A stretch of DNA of 34,694 nt from a virus. Below the pieces are notes generated by a model. The model was given only the letters and a program-made list of their open reading frames with translations, did not search any database and had not been told where the DNA came from. This document shows positions 1 through 6,686 of this stretch, one piece after another. The stretch is taken from positions 1-34,694 of IMG/VR virus record IMGVR_UViG_3300043431_000259; one strand, given 5' to 3'. Position numbers and translations under genes: made by a program. Numbering within the stretch: position 1 is the stretch's first letter; each line of letters starts with the position of its first letter.

Positions 1-254
1 GGGTATCGTGCCGAGGCGGATGCCGCCGGTGCCATCGACAGGGACGATGATTTTCTCCCGGCTCACGAGCGTCGTGCCGTTGAGCCCGAGCAGCCAGACG
101 GTGGCGCCGTAGTTGCTGTAGATGCTCCCGTAGGCGCTCATCTCGACGATGGTGCCCAGGTCGGTGCTGTCGAAAGTCGCCCACGCGATGTTCTGCCCCG
201 CCGTGCCCAGAGGGACGCCTTCGGTCCCTTCGATCGCGCCGATGCGCTCGTCCG
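1..254. repeat. Terminal direct repeat, left copy
   Basis: These bases recur at 34441-34694 with a single difference: C at 127 against T at 34567. The repeat is the overlap of a circular assembly, or a circularly permuted, terminally redundant molecule, because the large tail gene reads in frame through it with an offset of exactly 34,440. The mismatch changes a glycine codon from GGG to GGA and is silent. This suggests two strain variants were read into the two ends rather than random error, but one sequencing error cannot be excluded. Confidence 0.95.
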
Positions 255-1236
255 ATTTCACAACGGGCAGATGCGTGTAGGTTATGAGCGTCTCGCTTGC
301 CGGCTGTTGCACGCGCGTGGTCGTGCGCGTGATGGTGTTGATCGTCGCGGTGCCGGTCTCGCAAAAGACCGTGAGCTGCACCGGCCAGACATTCCCGAGA
401 TCGAGCGTGTGCAGCCGCGAGGATGCCCCGGCGGCGAGGTACACCATTTCGGTCTTGATCGTCGCGCCGGTGGTGATGTTGCGCGAGGACACCCGCAGCC
501 GCGCGGCGACGGCCCCGGGGTTGGTGAAGGAAACCACGACCGAATCCTCGACGATCGTTCCGGCCCCGGCGCCCGTCCACGCCACCCAATACGATTCCCC
601 GGTCGTGAGCGTCTTCGCAAGCGTGCCCCCGAGCAGGGCAATGTCCGTGCCGTGCCCATCGTCCGTGCACAGGTCGGGGGGCGTGACGACATCCTCGGTC
701 CCGGCACTCGACAAGTTGCGCTGCCGGATGGCCGCCGGATCAACCGCAAAGGCGACGACCGCCTGCCCCGTCCAATCGGCGTGCGCGTCCCCGGCCTGCC
801 CGGTGTAGGCGGTGTAGGTTCCCGGCTCCTGCCTCACGCCATCGACAAAGACTGCCCCAATTGCATCCACCGGCTGATCCGACACCAGATAGACATACTC
901 GGAGCGCACCTCGTAGACCGTGCGCCCTGCAGGGTGCGGCTCGGCATCGGCCGCGCGGGTGATCGAGGAGAGCGTATTGCCGCTGATGGCCCCGACCGTC
1001 ATCGGCTCCCCGCCGATCTGGATCGCGAAAGGAGCGGCGGGGAACACCGACCCGTCGTCAACCGTGATGCTGGTTGCCGCCGCACTCATGACCGCCGCAA
1101 GCCGCGCCGTCTGGCCGGCGACAATGGCCGGGATGCGCACGTCCTCGACGCTGCCGTAGCCGCGACGGGCAACCGTGCCGATCTCTGCCGGGTCGATGCC
1201 TGGATAGTCCGCGCGAGAGAGCGTGAGCAGCGGCAT
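1..1236 (-). CDS. Tail-tip/baseplate hub-like protein, N-terminal part (continues at 34440)
   Basis: The ATG at 1236 lies 6 bp after the stop of the preceding tail gene and opens a frame that runs off the left edge. The same frame resumes at 34440 and stops at 33508, giving one 722-residue protein across the circular junction. This part is the first 412 codons. It is rich in small beta-type segments and has no signal peptide or membrane segment. Its place after the tape measure and two or three small distal-tail genes, and before the lysis genes, is where siphoviruses keep the hub or central tip protein. That role is inferred from position and size; I do not recognise a specific family. The 254-bp repeat falls inside it. 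Confidence 0.8.
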   Translation of the reverse strand, partial: MPLLTLSRADYPGIDPAEIGTVARRGYGSVEDVRIPAIVAGQTARLAAVMSAAATSITVDDGSVFPAAPFAIQIGGEPMTVGAISGNTLSSITRAADAEPHPAGRTVYEVRSEYVYLVSDQPVDAIGAVFVDGVRQEPGTYTAYTGQAGDAHADWTGQAVVAFAVDPAAIRQRNLSSAGTEDVVTPPDLCTDDGHGTDIALLGGTLAKTLTTGESYWVAWTGAGAGTIVEDSVVVSFTNPGAVAARLRVSSRNITTGATIKTEMVYLAAGASSRLHTLDLGNVWPVQLTVFCETGTATINTITRTTTRVQQPASETLITYTHLPVVKSDERIGAIEGTEGVPLGTAGQNIAWATFDSTDLGTIVEMSAYGSIYSNYGATVWLLGLNGTTLVSREKIIVPVDGTGGIRLGTIP

Positions 1237-1242
1237 CGGCGG

Positions 1243-1719
1243 CTAGACACTTTCGCCGACGGTGCGGGTGGCGAGCGAAAAGACGGAATACCCAGACTCC
1301 CCAAATAACAGGCTGATCGTCTGCGCGGCCGTGCTGCTGATGATCAACCGTAGCTCGTAAGGTGCGGCATTGCTGTCGGCCGTGGCGTCGTGCACGAACT
1401 CGGAGATCTTCACGTATTCCGGGGCAGCTGTTAGAGCGTGCGAGCCGATGGCGCCGATGTCCACCCAGCTGGCGCCGCCGCGCTCCCTGATCTGCCATTT
1501 TCCGGTGACAGTGTTGGCGGTCGCCGTGCCAGTAAGCGAAAAATTCATGCGCAACGACAGCCATGAAATGGTGCCATTGAATCCCGGGTTGATAAGCGAC
1601 CGCCAGACTTCGTAGTCCGTGCGGGTCGCTGCGCCGAGCGACAGGGTCTGGGATTGCGCGCCGCTGGAAATCATATATTCGCTTTTCGCTTCCTGGATGT
1701 GCTCGTAAAAGATTGCCAT
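1243..1719 (-). CDS. Small distal tail protein, unknown function
   Basis: A 158-residue protein with no signal peptide or transmembrane segment. The sequence is soluble and beta-rich, with alternating hydrophobic residues typical of jelly-roll or Ig-like virion domains. Its start has a good AGGAGAG ribosome binding site, it lies 9 bp after the preceding gene, and it ends 6 bp before the hub-like gene. Position within the distal tail module is the only functional clue. I do not recognise a family. Confidence 0.75.
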   Translation of the reverse strand: MAIFYEHIQEAKSEYMISSGAQSQTLSLGAATRTDYEVWRSLINPGFNGTISWLSLRMNFSLTGTATANTVTGKWQIRERGGASWVDIGAIGSHALTAAPEYVKISEFVHDATADSNAAPYELRLIISSTAAQTISLLFGESGYSVFSLATRTVGESV

Positions 1720-1728
1720 TGCGCTCTC

Positions 1729-2184
1729 CTATTTGTTGACCTGCGCCGCCCACGCCTCGCGGCAGACGGCCGCGCAGGAGAAGGAAATACCCGTGATCCC
1801 GGCCGGGCTGTCGAGGTTGCCGATAAAAATGACCTCTGGCGTGGTTGGCGTCCCGTCGTCGTCGAGAAAGCACTGCGACAGCGTGACGGCCGCGCCCTCG
1901 ATCGGGTAGGCGTCAACCAGCGCCGAGAGGCAAGCGTAGGGCGAATACGGGTCGTTGCGAAACACCAGGGCGATCTGCGCCGACTCGAAAGCCGCCGTGG
2001 CGCGATAGAGCGTGTCGCCGACGCCAGAGATCGAGGAGAGGTAGTCGCAGTAGGCCCCGGCGGCGACCGTGATATTGCGGTCAGAGAGCCGAAGCAGCGG
2101 TCCGCCGGCGAGCAACTGGATGTCGGCCAGATAGACCGCCTCGGCGCGGCTGCGGTCGCGGGCTTGCGCGGCGGTCAGGGTCAT
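1729..2184 (-). CDS. Distal tail protein, possibly DUF2163-like
   Basis: A 151-residue protein whose start overlaps the stop of the upstream gene by 4 bases. The layout, an opening helix followed by a beta-rich stretch (LADIQLLAGGPLLRLSDRN, then a segment near residues 66-80 and a GITGISF segment near the end), recalls small DUF2163-type proteins that sit between the tape measure and the hub. I regard the family match as tentative. Tail tip assembly is inferred from the neighbours. Confidence 0.7.
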   Translation of the reverse strand: MTLTAAQARDRSRAEAVYLADIQLLAGGPLLRLSDRNITVAAGAYCDYLSSISGVGDTLYRATAAFESAQIALVFRNDPYSPYACLSALVDAYPIEGAAVTLSQCFLDDDGTPTTPEVIFIGNLDSPAGITGISFSCAAVCREAWAAQVNK

Positions 2185-2924
2185 GCGGGAACCTCAAGGT
2201 AGGCGAAGGACGCATCCCAAACACCGGCCCCGACCTCACGAAGATTGAGCGCCGACACCGGCCGCACGTAAAGCCACGCCCCCCAGGGGTCGCACACCCA
2301 GAACGGCTTCGACCCCGCCCACGAGGCCCACAACACGAGCAGCTGGTCCTTCTGCGCCGTCGGCATCCGCGTCAGGGAGAAATTCCCCTGCGCCAAGGAT
2401 GGCCCGTTGACCTCGAATCTGACCCGCGCCGTTGCGGTGACCGCCACCGTGACGTTGTGGACGGGCTCCTGTGCCCCGCCAGGGCGCGCGGCCTCGCGGG
2501 TCCAGGTGTCGGTAGCCGTCAGCCACAGTTCGGCCAAGGAAGGGGCCGCTGCGGGGCTGGTAGCCGTGAAGCGCCAGTAGCGGCGCACGATGCTGGCCCA
2601 TTCCTTGTTGATGTCCCCGGCCACGCCTGTCCAGCCGGCCAGCGCCGGGGTCCAGGTCGAGTTGTCGGGGGAGTGCTCCAGATCCAGATCAACCCCGGCC
2701 AGATTGTGGCCGTCAGGGATCAGCAGCCGGTCAACCGCCTGTGTGCCGCCGGCGCCCTGATCGACGTGGACCGTCGTGGTGGCAGCAGCCGAGCCGACGA
2801 ACGGGCGCCCGATGTCCCTGTCGTAAAGCCGATACAGCGGGTACCCGGTGGCGGCAGTGCCAGCCGTCAGCGTGACGGTAGCGGCCTCCAGCATGTTGAC
2901 GTGCGCGGTCTTGATCAGGGCCAT
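2181..2924 (-). CDS. Minor tail protein with a discoidin-like (F5/8 type C-like) region
   Basis: A 247-residue protein with a strong AGGGGG ribosome binding site ahead of its ATG. Residues about 30-140 follow the pattern of galactose-binding-like tail domains: an opening LYDRDIGRPF, a central VDRLLIPDGHNLAG, a segment describing deviation (SPDNSTWTP) and a closing RRYWRFTAT. The C-terminal third has a WASWAGSKPFWVCDPWG stretch seen in distal-tail type proteins. It has no signal peptide. A role in the distal tail, perhaps touching host surface sugar, is inferred from fold-like pattern and position. Confidence 0.75.
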   Translation of the reverse strand: MALIKTAHVNMLEAATVTLTAGTAATGYPLYRLYDRDIGRPFVGSAAATTTVHVDQGAGGTQAVDRLLIPDGHNLAGVDLDLEHSPDNSTWTPALAGWTGVAGDINKEWASIVRRYWRFTATSPAAAPSLAELWLTATDTWTREAARPGGAQEPVHNVTVAVTATARVRFEVNGPSLAQGNFSLTRMPTAQKDQLLVLWASWAGSKPFWVCDPWGAWLYVRPVSALNLREVGAGVWDASFAYLEVPA

Positions 2925-2932
2925 TTATCCCC

Positions 2933-3397
2933 CTACCAGTAGAACGGGTCCTTGAACATGTCGCGCCACATCTTGGCGTTGTCGGTCTTGGCGACCCAGC
3001 TGAAGTAGTCCCCGGTCCAGAAAAAGGCGTCCGTGAAAACCTTCTCCCACTTCGTGGCGTTCTGCATCCCGTAGGCCGGATTGTGATAGGTCACCCCGTT
3101 GGACATCGTCACGAACTCCACGCTCGGGTCGCAGCCGTAGAGCACCCCCTGCCAGACGAACCCGCGCATCGGGTCGTAAGAAAACCCCGGGGACGTATCG
3201 CCGAGCTTCCACGACCTGCCGACCTGACCCCAATCGCTGAGCTGGAACTGCCCGACGCCCGCACCCGCGCTGCCGGTCTCGATCCCGCCGGCATAGCGGA
3301 TCGTCGCCCCCTCTGCCCCGGCGACCTGTGCGCCCTTGGGCACCGTCAGGATCGCCGGGGTCTTGCTGCGCAGGTTGAGGTACAAGGAGACGGCCAT
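2933..3397 (-). CDS. Tail protein of unknown function after the tape measure
   Basis: A 154-residue protein whose ATG shares one base with the tape measure stop codon. The C-terminal half is rich in aromatic residues (many W, F and Y), as in structural tail parts. No family is recognised. Tight coupling to the tape measure gene suggests a structural or assembly role at the distal end of the tail. Confidence 0.75.
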   Translation of the reverse strand: MAVSLYLNLRSKTPAILTVPKGAQVAGAEGATIRYAGGIETGSAGAGVGQFQLSDWGQVGRSWKLGDTSPGFSYDPMRGFVWQGVLYGCDPSVEFVTMSNGVTYHNPAYGMQNATKWEKVFTDAFFWTGDYFSWVAKTDNAKMWRDMFKDPFYW

Positions 3398-4674
3398 CAG
3401 TACGCCCCGCCCCAGTTGCCGTAGGCGGTGCCGTCAGGGCCGCCGCCGTTGCCAAGAGCGGCTGCGGCCGGCGAGGGGGCGCTTGATGTCGGCGCGCTGT
3501 TTCTCGCGTCGACATAGGTCGTCGTGACCTTTACCTGCACGTTCTTCGGGATCGAGTCGGCGGCGGTCTTGATTTGCTGGAACCCGGCGGCGACCACACC
3601 GGCCTGCGACTGCACCTGAGTCCACGTGCCGTTGATCAGCTGCCACTTTGCGTTCGCCGCGGCGACGGCGGCCGCGTTGGCATCGAGAGCGGCTGCTTGC
3701 TGTGTGATCGCCTTCTCGCTCGTTTTCGCCACTTTATCCACGGACCCGACCGCGCCCGCGAGCTTCATGAATCCATCCGCCTGCGCCGACAAATCGGTGG
3801 CGCTGGCCCACAGATCCTTTGCGACCTGCATCGACGCGGCGGCACCCTTGAAATCGAACGACAAGGACTGAAGCGCCGAGAATGCGGAGGTCGCGGCAGC
3901 AGCGACGCGGGTCAGGGCGGCGGCCAGCGCGTAGAACACCCCCGCCACGCCATAGGCCCCGGTGGTGGCAAATTGGGAGATCTTGAGGGTGAAGTCCGAC
4001 CACTGCGCCTTGGCCTTGTCGATGCTGTCGCCGAGAGACTGGGTGGCCCCGGCCGTGAGCGCCGTCTGCGCGGCGGTCTTGGCCATGATCGCCTCGTAAA
4101 TCGCCCCGGAGTTGGCGGCGTCGTCAACCCCGCTGCCAAGTTCCCGCATCGCGTCCCCGAGGCCCGCCTTGCCGACGATGCTGATCGCCGCACGGGCGCT
4201 GCCCTTTTGCACGGCATCGGCCAGCCGCTCGAACGCCTCGGGGATCGAGACCCCGGCCACGTCGTTGAATGCCGCCGCCGCCTGGGTGAGCCCGATGATC
4301 TGTTCCGGGGTGAGCGAGTTCTTGAGGGCCGACGCTGCCGCTTTGGTGGCCTGCTCAATCGAGAACTGGCCGGCCGACACCTCTTTCATCGCCTGGACGA
4401 TCGCTGTCCCGGTCATACCGAACTGCCCGGCCATCAGATTCAGCTGCTCCTTGACCTCGGCGAACCCGGCGTAACGCTCGATTGCCGCGAACGCCTTGTC
4501 GAGCAGGCCGATGATGTCCGTCACGATGAAGTGCAGGTTCGTGAAGTTGGTCTTGAGCGAATCGAAAGCACTGGAAATCTTTGCCTTGAGGCCGTCGAAC
4601 CCGCTGCCGATGCTCTTGATGACTGCGCTCGCCTTGTCGTCGGCGCTGATTACGATCTTCATTTCAGCTGACAT
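3397..4674 (-). CDS. Tail tape measure protein (short)
   Basis: A 425-residue, alanine-rich, largely helical protein directly after the tail chaperone genes, the standard place for a tape measure. Amphipathic helices fill residues 1-120 and a hydrophobic run lies around 240-270. The C-terminus is low-complexity, rich in Ser, Pro, Ala and Gly. Using the usual figure of about 0.15 nm of tail per residue, the tail would be about 60-65 nm. The start at 4674 has a GGAGG site 9 bases upstream; an in-frame ATG at 4662 is the alternative. It overlaps the end of the frameshifted chaperone by 11 bases. Confidence 0.88.
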   Translation of the reverse strand: MSAEMKIVISADDKASAVIKSIGSGFDGLKAKISSAFDSLKTNFTNLHFIVTDIIGLLDKAFAAIERYAGFAEVKEQLNLMAGQFGMTGTAIVQAMKEVSAGQFSIEQATKAAASALKNSLTPEQIIGLTQAAAAFNDVAGVSIPEAFERLADAVQKGSARAAISIVGKAGLGDAMRELGSGVDDAANSGAIYEAIMAKTAAQTALTAGATQSLGDSIDKAKAQWSDFTLKISQFATTGAYGVAGVFYALAAALTRVAAAATSAFSALQSLSFDFKGAAASMQVAKDLWASATDLSAQADGFMKLAGAVGSVDKVAKTSEKAITQQAAALDANAAAVAAANAKWQLINGTWTQVQSQAGVVAAGFQQIKTAADSIPKNVQVKVTTTYVDARNSAPTSSAPSPAAAALGNGGGPDGTAYGNWGGAY

Positions 4675-5337
4675 CGCCGCGCACCTCCGCCATTGCCGCC
4701 TCGATCACGCAGATCATCTCGACATCCCAATCGCTCGCGCCGAGCCGATCCAACAGCCAGCCGCCCGCGATGTTTGGCGGCAGCGCGGCCAGCCGAGCCC
4801 GCAATTCGAGTGCCCGCCGACCGTCTTCATCAGGTTGCGGGATCGGGCAGCCGCGCCCGTCCTCACAGGCCTTGCTTGCCCCGTCCTCCCGCTCTTCCTC
4901 CGCACATCCGTCACAGTTGACCCCCGGCTGCTCTAGCCGATAGATGACGTGTTCGCGGAGTTTTTTTTCGTGTCTTCGCGCGCGGCGTCCACCAGGCGGG
5001 CGTAATCCGTGCAAACGTCGTTCACGAAGCGCGAGAACTCGCCCCACTTGTTGATCAGCCGATCACACGCCTCGGGGCTGTACGGCAGCGACTCGCCGTG
5101 GTAGAGCGGGAACCCGGACCATCCGGCGACAGCCGCGCGCCCGAGCAGGATGTTGGCCTCGTCGGCGTCGAGCTCCTCGATGGCCTTGTGATCCTTGAAC
5201 GTGCGCTTTGTCGCCTTGCGGGCGATCTTGCGCAGCGTCTCTTGCGACACGTAGCGGATCGACACCGTGGCCCCGGCATCGCCAAAGGGCACGGTGGCGA
5301 TCAGGTCTGTCCCGTCGAGCAGCGCGTCGAGATCCAT
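4664..5337 (-). CDS. Tail assembly chaperone G-T fusion made by -1 ribosomal frameshift
   Basis: The zero-frame chaperone gene carries the heptamer A-AAA-AAC eight codons before its stop. Slipping back one base there reads on in the -1 frame to a stop at 4664, adding 98 residues to the first 126 and giving a protein of about 224 residues. This is the lambda G/GT arrangement, in which the extended form binds the tape measure during tail assembly. The extension has a cysteine cluster (NCDGC near its start, two more further on) that could bind metal. The extension has no good start of its own and its end overlaps the tape measure start. The frameshift is inferred from the slippery site and gene order. 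Confidence 0.85.
4933..5337 (-). CDS. Tail assembly chaperone (G-like, zero-frame form)
   Basis: A 134-residue protein between the tail tube and tape measure genes. It begins with an acidic stretch and a short beta region (TVPFGDAGATVSIRYV) followed by helices, the usual form of siphovirus tail chaperones. Its last codons contain the A-AAA-AAC slippery site that leads into the longer G-T product. Its start codon lies immediately after the tail tube stop, so translation is probably coupled. Confidence 0.85.
   Translation of the reverse strand: MDLDALLDGTDLIATVPFGDAGATVSIRYVSQETLRKIARKATKRTFKDHKAIEELDADEANILLGRAAVAGWSGFPLYHGESLPYSPEACDRLINKWGEFSRFVNDVCTDYARLVDAAREDTKKNSANTSSIG
4960..4966 (-). 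promoter_or_regulatory. Slippery heptamer for -1 ribosomal frameshifting
   Basis: On the minus strand the run of eight A residues (4968-4961) followed by C contains A-AAA-AAC, with AAA and AAC as zero-frame codons. This is a canonical -1 slippery heptamer. It sits eight codons before the zero-frame stop and directs reading into the frame ending at 4664. Confidence 0.88.
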
Positions 5338-5338
5338 C

Positions 5339-6616
5339 CTAGTTCCCCGCCTGCAGCGGGTTGCCGCAGAACGTGTTGACCACCTTGAGCTGCACCGGCT
5401 TGGTCGCCGTCATCCCGGTGGGCGCGGCGGCCGGCTGCATGCACTCGAACTCCAGCTGGTGATCGAGGATCCCGTCCTTGATCGGCGCCTCGGCCAGCGT
5501 GTAGCGCATCAGCGGGATTTCGAAGAACATCGTCCGGTACGAGGCCCCCGAGATCAGCGGCCCGGTGATGGTGATGTCCATCTTCGCCGTGGTCCCCGCC
5601 TCCCACGCGGTCAGGTGCGTGGCGGCCTCGAAGCGCGGCAGGGTGCCCTTGAACGTGATGAGCGCCGGGCCGTCGTTGCTCGGCTCGTCGATCTCGTTGT
5701 CCGTGCTGCCGACCCCGTAGACGCCCTTGAGCGGGCGCTTGGCCGAGAGTTCCGCTTCGGAGAATCGCACGGCGTCCCCGGCGTCCAGCGCGTCGGCGAT
5801 CAGGTTCATGCGGCTGACCAGATGCGAGGTCATGGCGCGCGAGGAATCCAGCGCCGTCCAGGCGGTGACGGCCGTGTTCACCGCGGAGGCGAGGGTCTTG
5901 TCGTTGGCCAGCAGGTCGAGCACGATCTCGATGGGCTTGCCGGTGCCCCACTTGAGCGTGAAGCCGGTCACCTTGCAGCTGGTGAGCTCCTCCATGCTGA
6001 TGCCGTTCCAGACGCATGCGGTTCCGTAGATCCCTTCGAGCGTGTCCGCGAGGGTGTAGGTGCGCTCGGCGATCCCGGCCGAGAGGTTGCCCTGCGTGGT
6101 CGAGGAGGTCGCGAACGGGATGGCCCCCACCCACGTCAGCGTGTCGGCGGTGTTGCTCACGATGCGCCTGGTCTGCCCGACGTTGGTCGGGTTGCCGGCG
6201 TCCGCGTCACAGGTCCAGTACTTCCCGGCGTGCTCGTTGACGGTCCAGCTCGCGCCGGTCTTGAGCAGCGTCGTGGTGCTTCCCGCGCCGGTGCCGTCGG
6301 TGGCCACGGGGTCGGTGTACGTCGGGGTGGTGCTGGCGCCGAAGAAGGCCGCGAGCATCGCGTCGAACCCCTCGTAGCGCATGTACCCCTGCCAGTCGCC
6401 GGCGGCGGTGATTTCGCCCAGGTCGCCGGTGGTGGCGAATCCGCCCGTGCCGAGCGAATCGTCGGTCAGAAACGGCCGGGTCTTCTTGAACCCGAGCGGG
6501 CGGTGAAGCACCTGATCCCGGGCGCCGACGGGGATCGCCGTGCCCCACGGGTAGGTGGCAATCGGGAGCGCCATGCGAAACGCGAACTTGGTATCTACTC
6601 CTGCGGGTCTGACCAT
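5339..6616 (-). CDS. Major tail tube protein
   Basis: A 425-residue protein just before the tail chaperone. The central pattern GDWQGYMRYEGFDAMLAAFF and the beta-rich body around it fit the long tail tube family found in siphoviruses. It has no signal peptide, unlike the six genes upstream of it. An AAGGAG site stands 8 bases before the ATG. Its leader (6625-6679) is shared with the major capsid gene, consistent with very high expression of both. Confidence 0.85.
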   Translation of the reverse strand: MVRPAGVDTKFAFRMALPIATYPWGTAIPVGARDQVLHRPLGFKKTRPFLTDDSLGTGGFATTGDLGEITAAGDWQGYMRYEGFDAMLAAFFGASTTPTYTDPVATDGTGAGSTTTLLKTGASWTVNEHAGKYWTCDADAGNPTNVGQTRRIVSNTADTLTWVGAIPFATSSTTQGNLSAGIAERTYTLADTLEGIYGTACVWNGISMEELTSCKVTGFTLKWGTGKPIEIVLDLLANDKTLASAVNTAVTAWTALDSSRAMTSHLVSRMNLIADALDAGDAVRFSEAELSAKRPLKGVYGVGSTDNEIDEPSNDGPALITFKGTLPRFEAATHLTAWEAGTTAKMDITITGPLISGASYRTMFFEIPLMRYTLAEAPIKDGILDHQLEFECMQPAAAPTGMTATKPVQLKVVNTFCGNPLQAGN

Positions 6617-6624
6617 CTGCTCAT

Positions 6625-6679
6625 CTCCTTCTGCCGCTCTCCTCTACCGGCTCAGTGAGTCGGCACAGGACAACGGCGG
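6625..6679 (-). promoter_or_regulatory. Shared leader element with hairpin, tail tube copy
   Basis: These 55 bp lie between the stop of the 749-residue gene and the tail tube ATG. They closely match 15769-15827, ahead of the major capsid gene. On the plus strand both share CTCCTTCTGCC, TCTCCTCT and ACAGGACAACGG, the first of which carries the ribosome binding site. Between the blocks the sequences differ, yet each can fold into a hairpin ending in CCGG, here with a CTC/GAG inner stem. A conserved structured leader is likely; whether it acts on promoter activity, RNA stability or translation is unknown. Confidence 0.8.
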
Positions 6680-6686
6680 CTGGTGG

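Noticed and set aside
271-1308. Long plus-strand open frame over the tail-tip gene
   Set aside because: It is a shadow of the minus-strand gene in GC-rich DNA: very Arg-, Gly- and Asp-rich, no ribosome site, no coherent domain.
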